Shown: in pieces, positions 25,924 through 32,731 of the stretch | How the letters are laid out: each line of letters starts with the position of its first letter | How positions within the stretch are numbered: the first letter of the stretch is position 1 | Origin: Emcibacteraceae bacterium | GTDB lineage: Bacteria; Pseudomonadota; Alphaproteobacteria; Sphingomonadales; Emcibacteraceae | NCBI GenBank assembly: GCA_041396985.1 | Contig: JAWKXO010000005.1 | Span: 248,001-312,000 of the forward strand | DNA: 64,000 nucleotides | Direction: 5' to 3' | Program-made: the position numbers and the translations under genes | The notes under the pieces: generated by a model | What the model saw: the letters and a program-made list of their open reading frames with translations, nothing else | Databases searched by the model: none | Told to the model about the DNA's origin: nothing

Positions 25924-26389
25924 TTTCTGTAATCCTTGCATTCTTAACATTCATTGCAGCAACATCAAGCACTTCCGGTTGCTGAGCAGCATGTGTATGT
26001 TCCGGACCGGCAAATACACGAAGATTTTTAAGCTGTTCACGACCCAGTGGACCATTATTAAGCATACGCTTTACGGCTTTAACAATGACGCGCTCGGGAT
26101 AATCGCCTTCCAGCAGATCACGAGCGGTACGCTCTTTAATTCCGCCTGGATGTCCTGTATGCCAGTAATAGATTTTTTTATCTTTTTTTCCGCCGCTAAG
26201 AGCCACTTTTTCAGCATTAATAACAATGATATTGTCGCCACAATCCATGGAAGGCGTATACATTGGTTTATGCTTGCCTTTCAGATATGTCGCAATAATG
26301 GCTGCCAGACGACCGAGGATAAGACCATCGGCGTCAATAACAAACCATTTTTTCTCAATATCTGCAGGTTTTGCAGAGTAAGTTTTCAT
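25916..26389 (-). CDS. rplM: 50S ribosomal protein L13 (uL13)
   Basis: 157 aa with the classic L13 layout: KKWFVIDADGLILGRLAAIIATYLKGKHK at the start and PGGIKERTARDLLEGDYPERVIVKAVKRMLNNGPLGREQLKNLRVFAGPEHTHAAQQPE in the C-terminal half. It is the first gene of the rplM-rpsI operon and has its own promoter candidate at 26429-26458. Unusually, this essential pair stands between the third and fourth members of a sensor-kinase family, all on the same strand. Confidence 0.97.
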   Translation of the reverse strand: MKTYSAKPADIEKKWFVIDADGLILGRLAAIIATYLKGKHKPMYTPSMDCGDNIIVINAEKVALSGGKKDKKIYYWHTGHPGGIKERTARDLLEGDYPERVIVKAVKRMLNNGPLGREQLKNLRVFAGPEHTHAAQQPEVLDVAAMNVKNARITENG

Positions 26390-26428
26390 TGGATTAAATC
26401 CCTGTTAAATTCACGTTTAAAATTGCGC

Positions 26429-26458
26429 GCAATATGCCAGTAAAAAAAATAAAGTCAA
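26429..26458 (-). promoter_or_regulatory. Candidate promoter of rplM-rpsI
   Basis: On the minus strand TTGACT (26453-26458) and TATTGC (26429-26434) are 18 nt apart, about 40 nt ahead of the rplM ATG. It supports transcription of the ribosomal operon independent of the upstream kinase gene. Confidence 0.55.
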
Positions 26459-26492
26459 CGATATTTTTAAGCTATTTTTCAATAAGTTATAA

Positions 26493-26514
26493 TTATGGTA
26501 TTATAATACCATAA
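26493..26514. repeat. Perfect 22-bp palindrome upstream of the rplM promoter
   Basis: The half-site TTATGGTATTA is followed directly by its exact inverse complement, with no spacer. It lies between the kinase 4 stop and the rplM promoter candidate. It may be an operator. As RNA it could form a hairpin, but no U-run follows on either strand. Confidence 0.7.
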
Positions 26515-26591
26515 CATAAGTCACTAAAAACATTATAAAATAATTTAAATGATGGAGTAAGGTATATTTTAAAGAAAAATAATCTTCTTTA

Positions 26592-29033
26592 TCAGGCAAC
26601 CATTCTGTATCTCGGGATTGAGACTATCGCAACTGTCCCCTCTCCCAATTCACTCTGAAGCCGGAAATGACCACTATGTAGTTCGATAAGTTGTTTAACG
26701 ATCGCAAGCCCCAGCCCCGTTCCGGTTTCATTAATTTCACGCACTTCATGAATCTGACCAAATGGGCTAAGGACCTGTTCAATTCTTTCCTTGGGAATTC
26801 CTATACCGTTATCTTCGATTTCAATACGGATATAATCATTTTGTGTTGTGATTATTCGGCAATTTATCTGTCCACCGCTTGGGGTAAATTTAACGGCATT
26901 CGATAGCAAATTCATAAACACACGGGTAAAGCCGTGCTGATCAGCGTTTACAAATATTTCCTCATTTAAAAAATTTTTTATACTAATTTCAATTTGCTTT
27001 TTATTGGCATCGGGACTGACAAAGCGTATACATTCACGTAAACAGTCTTCCAGATTAAATGTTGTTTCTATCAACTGCCATTTACCCGCCTCAATCTTGG
27101 ATAAATCAAGAATATCATTGATCACTGTTTCAAGATGCTGACCACTTTTATTAATATCCTTAAGATAATTTTTATATCGTTCTTCCTTGATTTCACCAAA
27201 AAGCCCTGATGACATTACCTCCGAAAAGCCGATAATGGCATTAAGCGGTGTTCTGATTTCATGGGACATATTGGCAAGGAAATTTGATTTGGCAGCATTG
27301 GCCTCCTCTGCAATGGCCAGCGCGTCTTCTGCTCTTTTTTTGGCTTCGACCAGTTCCTGCTCAACCAGTTTACGTCTTCTGACTTCTTTATAAAGCACAT
27401 AAATCCAGATCAGGACACCAATAAAAATGATAAAGGCGACTGTAAAAACTTTACCATATTGTTCAAATAAACCTTTTTCAGCACTCCTATATGAAAACCA
27501 GCGGCTTGTGATCTGGTTCTTTTCATCATTGCTGATTGATCCCAGGGCTTTATTAAGGGCGCTTGCCAGTAATGGCAGATCTTTCCTGACCGCAATACGG
27601 GGGCTTGACGTAAAGGGGGTTTCCCCTGTCGCAACCAGTGGAATTATCCCGGCCTTGCTCATATAGAAAGACGTTGAAGTAATATCCCCGACAAATGCAT
27701 CGACATTGCCGCTTTCCACTTCTTTTACGGCATCAGCCGCCGTCTCCTTTTCAACCAGTTTAATTTGCGGATAATTGGTCATTAACTGTTCCGCAATCGC
27801 CGTTCCCTTTTCAACCGCAACTGATTTTCCTGCTAATTCATTAAGCGTTCTATAAGTATTACCGTTTTCCTTCGTAAATATCATATTGGTAAGGTCCAGA
27901 TAGCTATCACTGAACAACAGATATGTCTCCCGGTCACTGGTTAATACTGCAGAAGACAGAATATCGGCTTTTCCTGTTTTTATCTGCTCCAGTGCCTCCG
28001 CCCAGGACCGGTTTCCTGTCCATTCAAACCTGATGTTTAGCCGCTTTCCCACTTCTTCCAGCAGACTGCCTGAAATACCGCTGATTTTTCCACTTTCATC
28101 AATAAATTCCAGTGGTGTCATATCAACATTGGCGGCGACGCGGATGACTTTATGATTTTCAAGATAGTCCAATTCTTCGGGCGTCAGAAAATATTTTCGA
28201 TTTAGGCTATATCTGCTTTGCCAGCGCTGAGATAAATTCTGAAACTCCTCCGTGGTTATAGCTTCAGTGCCTTTTTTTAATATTTGAGCAAGAAGTGGAT
28301 CATCATTACGACTGGCAATGCTGATACTGTTTATATTGCTCATTTCACTGATCGGCGTTTTGCCGGAAACCTCAATCCCCATAACCATATTTTGGGCAAT
28401 CAGGTAATTTGTAATGGGTGAAATGCCGGCAAGCACATCAATATGACCAAGGGATAGTTCCGAAAGGCCATCTGACATGGTCGGCACCTCAACCAGATTA
28501 ACTTGAGGATATTTATTTCTATACTGTTCAGTACTGGCCCAGCCCGCAACGCTTCCCAGCTTTTTTCCCTCTAAATCTTTAATATCATTTATGGGCGGCG
28601 AGCCGGTTTTTATAAAATAATACATCGGCAGATCAAGATAAGGTGCTGTAAAATTAAGAAATTTTCTTCTTTCAACCGTATTGACAAGATTATGGGAAAT
28701 ATCAATCTTATGCTCTTTAAGCATGTCAATCTGCTCAGTCCACGGAATGCCCCTGATAAAGTCTATTTTGACGCCAATCTTTTCGGCGACCATTAACAGA
28801 TAGTCAGTTGAAAACCCTGCCGGTTTGCCATTTTCCAGAAATTCAAGAGGAGCAACATTATCCTTGAAAGTGGCCGTCAAAACAGGATGATTTTCAATCC
28901 ATTCCTGTTCTTCAGAGGTAAATATTACAGCATCATTTATTGATGATTGTGCCTGGACAATTTGTGAATGTAGAATTACTGGCAATAGTATTATTGCAAT
29001 TTTCAGGGTGCATTTGAGTATTTTCAATTTCAT
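26592..29033 (-). CDS. BvgS-like sensor histidine kinase with two solute-binding domains (kinase 4)
   Basis: 813 aa. The order is signal peptide (about 1-28), two SBP_bac_3 domains (about 45-270 and 285-510), a membrane segment near 522-542, a coiled coil rich in Ala/Glu, HisKA with H591 (NMSHEIRTPLNAIIGFSEVM) and HATPase (DNGIGIPKE, GTGLGLAIVKQL). No receiver or HPt domain. It belongs to the same paralogous set as kinases 1-3 but is cut off from them by rplM-rpsI. Its distal domain (LTATFKDNVAPLEFLENGKPAGFSTDYLLMVAEKIG) is closest in wording to that of kinase 1. The ligand and the response regulator are unknown. Confidence 0.9.
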   Translation of the reverse strand: MKLKILKCTLKIAIILLPVILHSQIVQAQSSINDAVIFTSEEQEWIENHPVLTATFKDNVAPLEFLENGKPAGFSTDYLLMVAEKIGVKIDFIRGIPWTEQIDMLKEHKIDISHNLVNTVERRKFLNFTAPYLDLPMYYFIKTGSPPINDIKDLEGKKLGSVAGWASTEQYRNKYPQVNLVEVPTMSDGLSELSLGHIDVLAGISPITNYLIAQNMVMGIEVSGKTPISEMSNINSISIASRNDDPLLAQILKKGTEAITTEEFQNLSQRWQSRYSLNRKYFLTPEELDYLENHKVIRVAANVDMTPLEFIDESGKISGISGSLLEEVGKRLNIRFEWTGNRSWAEALEQIKTGKADILSSAVLTSDRETYLLFSDSYLDLTNMIFTKENGNTYRTLNELAGKSVAVEKGTAIAEQLMTNYPQIKLVEKETAADAVKEVESGNVDAFVGDITSTSFYMSKAGIIPLVATGETPFTSSPRIAVRKDLPLLASALNKALGSISNDEKNQITSRWFSYRSAEKGLFEQYGKVFTVAFIIFIGVLIWIYVLYKEVRRRKLVEQELVEAKKRAEDALAIAEEANAAKSNFLANMSHEIRTPLNAIIGFSEVMSSGLFGEIKEERYKNYLKDINKSGQHLETVINDILDLSKIEAGKWQLIETTFNLEDCLRECIRFVSPDANKKQIEISIKNFLNEEIFVNADQHGFTRVFMNLLSNAVKFTPSGGQINCRIITTQNDYIRIEIEDNGIGIPKERIEQVLSPFGQIHEVREINETGTGLGLAIVKQLIELHSGHFRLQSELGEGTVAIVSIPRYRMVA

Positions 29034-29109
29034 TTATACTGAAACCATTATTATATTCCCCGAATATAAGATACCCCCAATATGTAAAATTTTATTTAAT
29101 AAATCTCGC

Positions 29110-30138
29110 CTACGACCTGACCCGGTTTAAAAGAAATAAGGCAGCCGACAAAGTAAGCACTGCCCCAATCTGGTGAGCCGCAGCAAGCGGAATAGGAACC
29201 ATATTAACCACCGTTAGCACACCAAGTGTAATTTGCAATAAAATAGTTAATAAAACCAGAAATGAAGCAATTCTGACCGACCTGCTATTCTCATTATGCA
29301 GTTTCCACCAGAGTGTGACCGCAACAATCAACACGGCATAAGCAAAAGTACGATGCTCGAAATGAAGCGTCAGCGGATTATCAAGCAGGTTACTGTACCA
29401 CGGGTTATTGCCCAATAGACCGTCCGGGATCAGGCTGCCAAACATTAAGGGCCAGGTATCACTGACCAGTCCGGCATTAAGCCCTGCCACCAAACCGCCA
29501 AGCAGGATTTGAATGAAGATAATCACGACATAGAATGCGGCAAGCTTGGTCGGTCTGTAGAAGGTTTTTTCCTTTATTGGCATAACAAGCCTTAAAGCAA
29601 CCCAGAACATATAAATATAAATCAGTATGGCCAAACCCAGATGGGCCGTAAGCCGGTAGTGGCTTACATCCGGCCTGTCAATCAGGCCGCTTTTGACCAT
29701 CCACCAGCCAAGCAGTCCCTGACAGCCACCCAGAATAAGCATCGTCCATAAATGCGGTTTTAAGGCCCGTTTGACTTTTCGCCTTGCCATAAATATAAAA
29801 AACGGAACCGCGAACAATATTCCGATAAGCCGACCTAAGAGGCGATGCGAATATTCCCAGTAAAAAATACTTTTAAATTCATCAAGGGACATGCCCTTGT
29901 TGACTTTCTGATATTCCGGATATTGCTTATAGGCTTCGAATTCAGTGGTCCATTGTTGGTCATTCAGTGGCGGTATTACACCACTGATCGGTTCCCAGTT
30001 GACCATGCTGAGTCCGGATTCTGTCAGCCGTGTAACGCCCCCGACCACGACCATGGCAAAGACAAAAGCACAGACAATAAACAGCCAAATGGCAACATGA
30101 CGGTTATTTCGGTCCTTGGCTTTTATATATGCGTTCAA
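29110..30138 (-). CDS. ctaA: Haem A synthase (COX15/CtaA)
   Basis: 342 aa with about eight membrane segments. It oxidises the C8 methyl of haem O to give haem A for cytochrome c oxidase. The four haem-ligand histidine regions are present: EYSHRLLGR, SHYRLTAHLGLA, LHFEHRTFAYA and AAAHQIGAVLTL. The GGVTRLTESGLSMVNWEPISGVIPP start is typical of the alphaproteobacterial and mitochondrial type. It shows that the organism builds an aa3-type oxidase and respires oxygen. Oxidase genes themselves are not in the window. It stands alone, with an 82-nt gap to the upstream DUF1499 gene. Confidence 0.95.
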   Translation of the reverse strand: MNAYIKAKDRNNRHVAIWLFIVCAFVFAMVVVGGVTRLTESGLSMVNWEPISGVIPPLNDQQWTTEFEAYKQYPEYQKVNKGMSLDEFKSIFYWEYSHRLLGRLIGILFAVPFFIFMARRKVKRALKPHLWTMLILGGCQGLLGWWMVKSGLIDRPDVSHYRLTAHLGLAILIYIYMFWVALRLVMPIKEKTFYRPTKLAAFYVVIIFIQILLGGLVAGLNAGLVSDTWPLMFGSLIPDGLLGNNPWYSNLLDNPLTLHFEHRTFAYAVLIVAVTLWWKLHNENSRSVRIASFLVLLTILLQITLGVLTVVNMVPIPLAAAHQIGAVLTLSAALFLLNRVRS

Positions 30139-30220
30139 CGTCTGATCTCGGTTACTAAGTCTTGATAAACGCCTTATAAGTTATTTTTAACCATAAAAAA
30201 AGGACCTAAATCAATTTATT

Positions 30221-30952
30221 TCAGGTGGCCAGAAACTCTTTCTCAAATTTCATAATTCTGATCGCCCCAAGTCCATGATCTGATCCACCAACACGGGTAA
30301 GGCATCTGATATCAACCCGGCTTCCCGCCCCATCAGCCGTCACACGAACCACAATATCATCATTAAAATGGAACCATTTGGAATAATCAGTTGCTTCAAA
30401 ACGCCCTGCTGAAGGGTCCGCCGAGGCGATGTTCCAGCCGAGTTCTTTTGCGACGGCCAGTGCCCGATTATAGGCATCCACCGGTGCCATTTCGGTAATC
30501 AGCGGTTTGACCCACGGAAATTTTGCCTTTTGTCTTTCCGCTGTTTCCTGTGGATAATCAAAACTGTTTCTTCTGCCCGGCGCATCCAGAAGTGCCTGAA
30601 ATTCAGGCGGGTTTTCCATATCGGTCGTGATGTCATGAACACCCCTTAGACCAGTCCAGTCGGTTGGTTCCTGATTAACACCATAAACATACCCAAAACC
30701 GGCAAAAACCAAAGCAAGGATATAGGAACTCAAAGCCCTTTTTCTGTCCTTGATAAAATAAGCGAAAATGAAAAATAGCAAAATTGCCGCTGATATGGCC
30801 GCGGGTATCATATATTTCATTGTCATCATAAAGCCGGTCATCGGCTCCCAAAGTCCAAGTTTGGTGCCAACCCCGCCTAGTAATGGCAACATACCCAGAA
30901 AACTAAGCACAAATAAAACCTTAAACAGAATAGTTTTATGTTTATCCTGCAT
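30221..30952 (-). CDS. DUF1499 membrane protein
   Basis: 243 aa. Three hydrophobic segments lie in the first 100 residues (about 8-28, 45-68 and 75-92), followed by a soluble DUF1499 domain (about 100-240), with a hallmark early GLRGVHDITTDMENPPEF and FDYPQETAERQKAKFP, and a closing LGAIRIMKFEKEFL. The family is widespread in Proteobacteria and its function is not known. It starts 26 nt downstream of the small protein gene at 30979, so the two may be co-transcribed. Confidence 0.85.
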   Translation of the reverse strand: MQDKHKTILFKVLFVLSFLGMLPLLGGVGTKLGLWEPMTGFMMTMKYMIPAAISAAILLFFIFAYFIKDRKRALSSYILALVFAGFGYVYGVNQEPTDWTGLRGVHDITTDMENPPEFQALLDAPGRRNSFDYPQETAERQKAKFPWVKPLITEMAPVDAYNRALAVAKELGWNIASADPSAGRFEATDYSKWFHFNDDIVVRVTADGAGSRVDIRCLTRVGGSDHGLGAIRIMKFEKEFLAT

Positions 30953-30978
30953 TTTATTTCTCCCTGATAAGCTTAAAG

Positions 30979-31383
30979 TTATTTTTTAACGTTTGACTTT
31001 TTAACGTTTGACGAATTTTTTAAAACATTGCTAATGACATATTTTTCAAACTGTACATCTTCTTCCAGCGTGATGGTTAAATAAACTTTTTCATCATTCG
31101 CATGAAGCTCTTTAACGCCTCTACGTGGTAACGGTATTTTTGAAACCATGCAAAAGGCAAATAAAGCAGCTGCCACTTCCGCATGGGAGTATACTATTTT
31201 ATTATCCTCATATCCAAGGATAGGATCAATTTTAAAAATGACCCGCAAGGCTTTTGCTTTATCGATGATAATTTCTTTTATATCTTCTGCTTCAAAAAAC
31301 TGCTTTTTAAGTACGGAAAAATTAATCAGCGCTTTTTTAAGCTCCGCCTCGGTAAAATAGATATGTTTTATTTCAAGTGGCAT
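30979..31383 (-). CDS. Small protein of unknown family (tandem paralogue A)
   Basis: 134 aa, no signal peptide or membrane segment. It is related to the next protein upstream: both start with an IYFTEAELKKALINFS / IFFSENEVKIALMQFS helix and share a middle block YSHAEVAAALFAFCMVSKIPLPRRG / YGHPEIAAALMRYCMFLKIPLPKAG. This copy carries an extra lysine-rich tail, which ends in a repeated SNVKK encoded by a 15-bp DNA repeat. I do not recognise the family. The surroundings (DUF1499, ctaA) give no firm clue. It is probably a real gene, because the paralogy is clear at protein level. Confidence 0.7.
   Translation of the reverse strand: MPLEIKHIYFTEAELKKALINFSVLKKQFFEAEDIKEIIIDKAKALRVIFKIDPILGYEDNKIVYSHAEVAAALFAFCMVSKIPLPRRGVKELHANDEKVYLTITLEEDVQFEKYVISNVLKNSSNVKKSNVKK
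30983..31012. repeat. Two tandem copies of a 15-bp direct repeat at a gene's 3' end
   Basis: The unit TTTTTAACGTTTGAC occurs at 30983-30997 and again at 30998-31012. It encodes the repeated SNVKK at the C-terminus of the small protein gene ending at 30979, and suggests replication slippage. Confidence 0.85.
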
Positions 31384-31404
31384 AATTAGCCTTAATTAAT
31401 TAAA

Positions 31405-31728
31405 TTATAAAATTTTAATATTCAAAAATAGCCCGTTCTTTCCTGACTGCAATGATTTTTTTCCGGCCTTAGGCAGCGGAATTTTCAAAAACATGCAATA
31501 GCGCATAAGAGCCGCCGCAATTTCCGGATGTCCATATTTTACTGTTCCGGTTTTACCGCTCTGGGCATCATATATTTTTAACTCAATACTGACTGTTTCA
31601 TTATTTGTCATATTAAAGCCGGTAATATTATCGACTGTAAAATTCAATCCTTTGCGTGCAGAAAACTGCATGAGGGCAATTTTAACCTCATTTTCGCTAA
31701 AAAATATATCTCTGTTTTCAGTAGGCAT
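31405..31728 (-). CDS. Small protein of unknown family (tandem paralogue B)
   Basis: 107 aa, cytosolic by composition. It aligns by eye with the protein at 30979-31383 along its whole length, with the conserved KIPLP motif and an H-x-E-(I/V)-AAAL helix. It lacks the extra C-terminal tail of that paralogue. The pair are 21 nt apart on the same strand and are probably co-transcribed. I do not recognise the family. The predicted pattern (N-terminal helix, beta strands, central helix, beta end) hints at a compact alpha/beta fold. That is a guess. Confidence 0.68.
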   Translation of the reverse strand: MPTENRDIFFSENEVKIALMQFSARKGLNFTVDNITGFNMTNNETVSIELKIYDAQSGKTGTVKYGHPEIAAALMRYCMFLKIPLPKAGKKSLQSGKNGLFLNIKIL

Positions 31729-31919
31729 TTCCCTTCCCCAAAAAATTTAGTCAACATAATCCCCTAAACTGCCTTAACGACCTATGGTTAACAAGTTATT
31801 AACAAAAGACTAATCTTCCTCACAGAAATGTTACAACACATTTAATTTAAATCGTTTATATTTTATAATCATAATCTAATTTAAAGACAATAACTCATTA
31901 TAATTTAAGAAGAAATAAA

Positions 31920-32507
31920 ATGATTAAAATTTTTTTCACTGTTTTTCTCTGCTTTTTTTGTTGCGCCCTACCTGTCAGGGCCCAGCAGATCCGCAATGAT
32001 CCGATCATATTTGATCCCGATCCGGACAGCCCGATCTTATCAAGGAACCCCGAACTGACCGGTGAAGGGGAAGCATTCGATTTTCTGATTGGCGAATGGG
32101 ATGTGGTCATCACCTGGGATACAGAAGACAGACCGTCTGATACATACAGGGCAAAATGGCATAACCACTGGATCATTAACGGCTATGCGGTCATGCAGGA
32201 GTGGCGCGGGCCTGATGTTACCGGCAGCGAGTTCAGATTTTATGATATGAGTTCAAAAAGCTGGAAAGGCAGAAATATTTACCAGGGCGGAGCCTGGCGC
32301 GAAACCGCTGCCCATTCTGAAGGCGACAATATGGTCGTCACAATATTTGCCCATAATCAGGAAAAAGGTGATTTTCTCAACCGGGAAACTTATTTCAACA
32401 TTAAAAAAGACAGTTTTGAAATGAAATCCGACTTATCTTATGACAACGGTAAAAGCTGGCAAAAAGGCGCTTACCATATGATTGTCACAAGATCGGTTGA
32501 AAAATAA
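31920..32507 (+). CDS. Secreted DUF1579-like protein
   Basis: 195 aa with a signal peptide (about 1-21, ending VRAQ). The mature protein has the FDFLIGEWDVVITWD opening and later ...YDMSSKSWKGRNIY and KKDSFEMKSDLSYDNGKSW strands of the DUF1579/lipocalin-like group. In that group a beta barrel may bind a hydrophobic ligand. Periplasmic location is expected. It is followed after 24 nt by a small membrane protein gene. The family call is moderate and the function unknown. Confidence 0.68.
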   Translation: MIKIFFTVFLCFFCCALPVRAQQIRNDPIIFDPDPDSPILSRNPELTGEGEAFDFLIGEWDVVITWDTEDRPSDTYRAKWHNHWIINGYAVMQEWRGPDVTGSEFRFYDMSSKSWKGRNIYQGGAWRETAAHSEGDNMVVTIFAHNQEKGDFLNRETYFNIKKDSFEMKSDLSYDNGKSWQKGAYHMIVTRSVEK

Positions 32508-32531
32508 CATCCCTCCGCCTATATCAGGGGA

Positions 32532-32720
32532 ATGGATTTTGATTTTACGATAGGCATGTTCTGCGTTGCCGTTTTTCTGGCGGCTATGGCATTTTATAAA
32601 TCACGTCAACCCGCCGAGCCGGGAAAGCTTTGGGCCATTCCCTGGAACGGCGTTTTATTTATCTCCATTCTTGGAATATTGCTGACCGCCGGTCACCTTA
32701 TGGCCATTGTCAAATCATAA
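32532..32720 (+). CDS. Small two-helix membrane protein
   Basis: 62 aa. Two hydrophobic segments, at about residues 4-21 and 38-58, are joined by a polar loop with KSRQPAEPGK. AGGGG precedes the ATG by 3 nt. It lies 24 nt downstream of the DUF1579-like gene and probably belongs to the same transcript. It ends 11 nt from the convergent maeB. The function is unknown. Confidence 0.6.
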   Translation: MDFDFTIGMFCVAVFLAAMAFYKSRQPAEPGKLWAIPWNGVLFISILGILLTAGHLMAIVKS

Positions 32721-32731
32721 ATCAACGGCCC

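Noticed and set aside
25924..25950. Upstream start for rpsI
   Set aside because: The extra residues are read inside rplM. ATG 25923, overlapping the rplM stop, is the natural coupled start.
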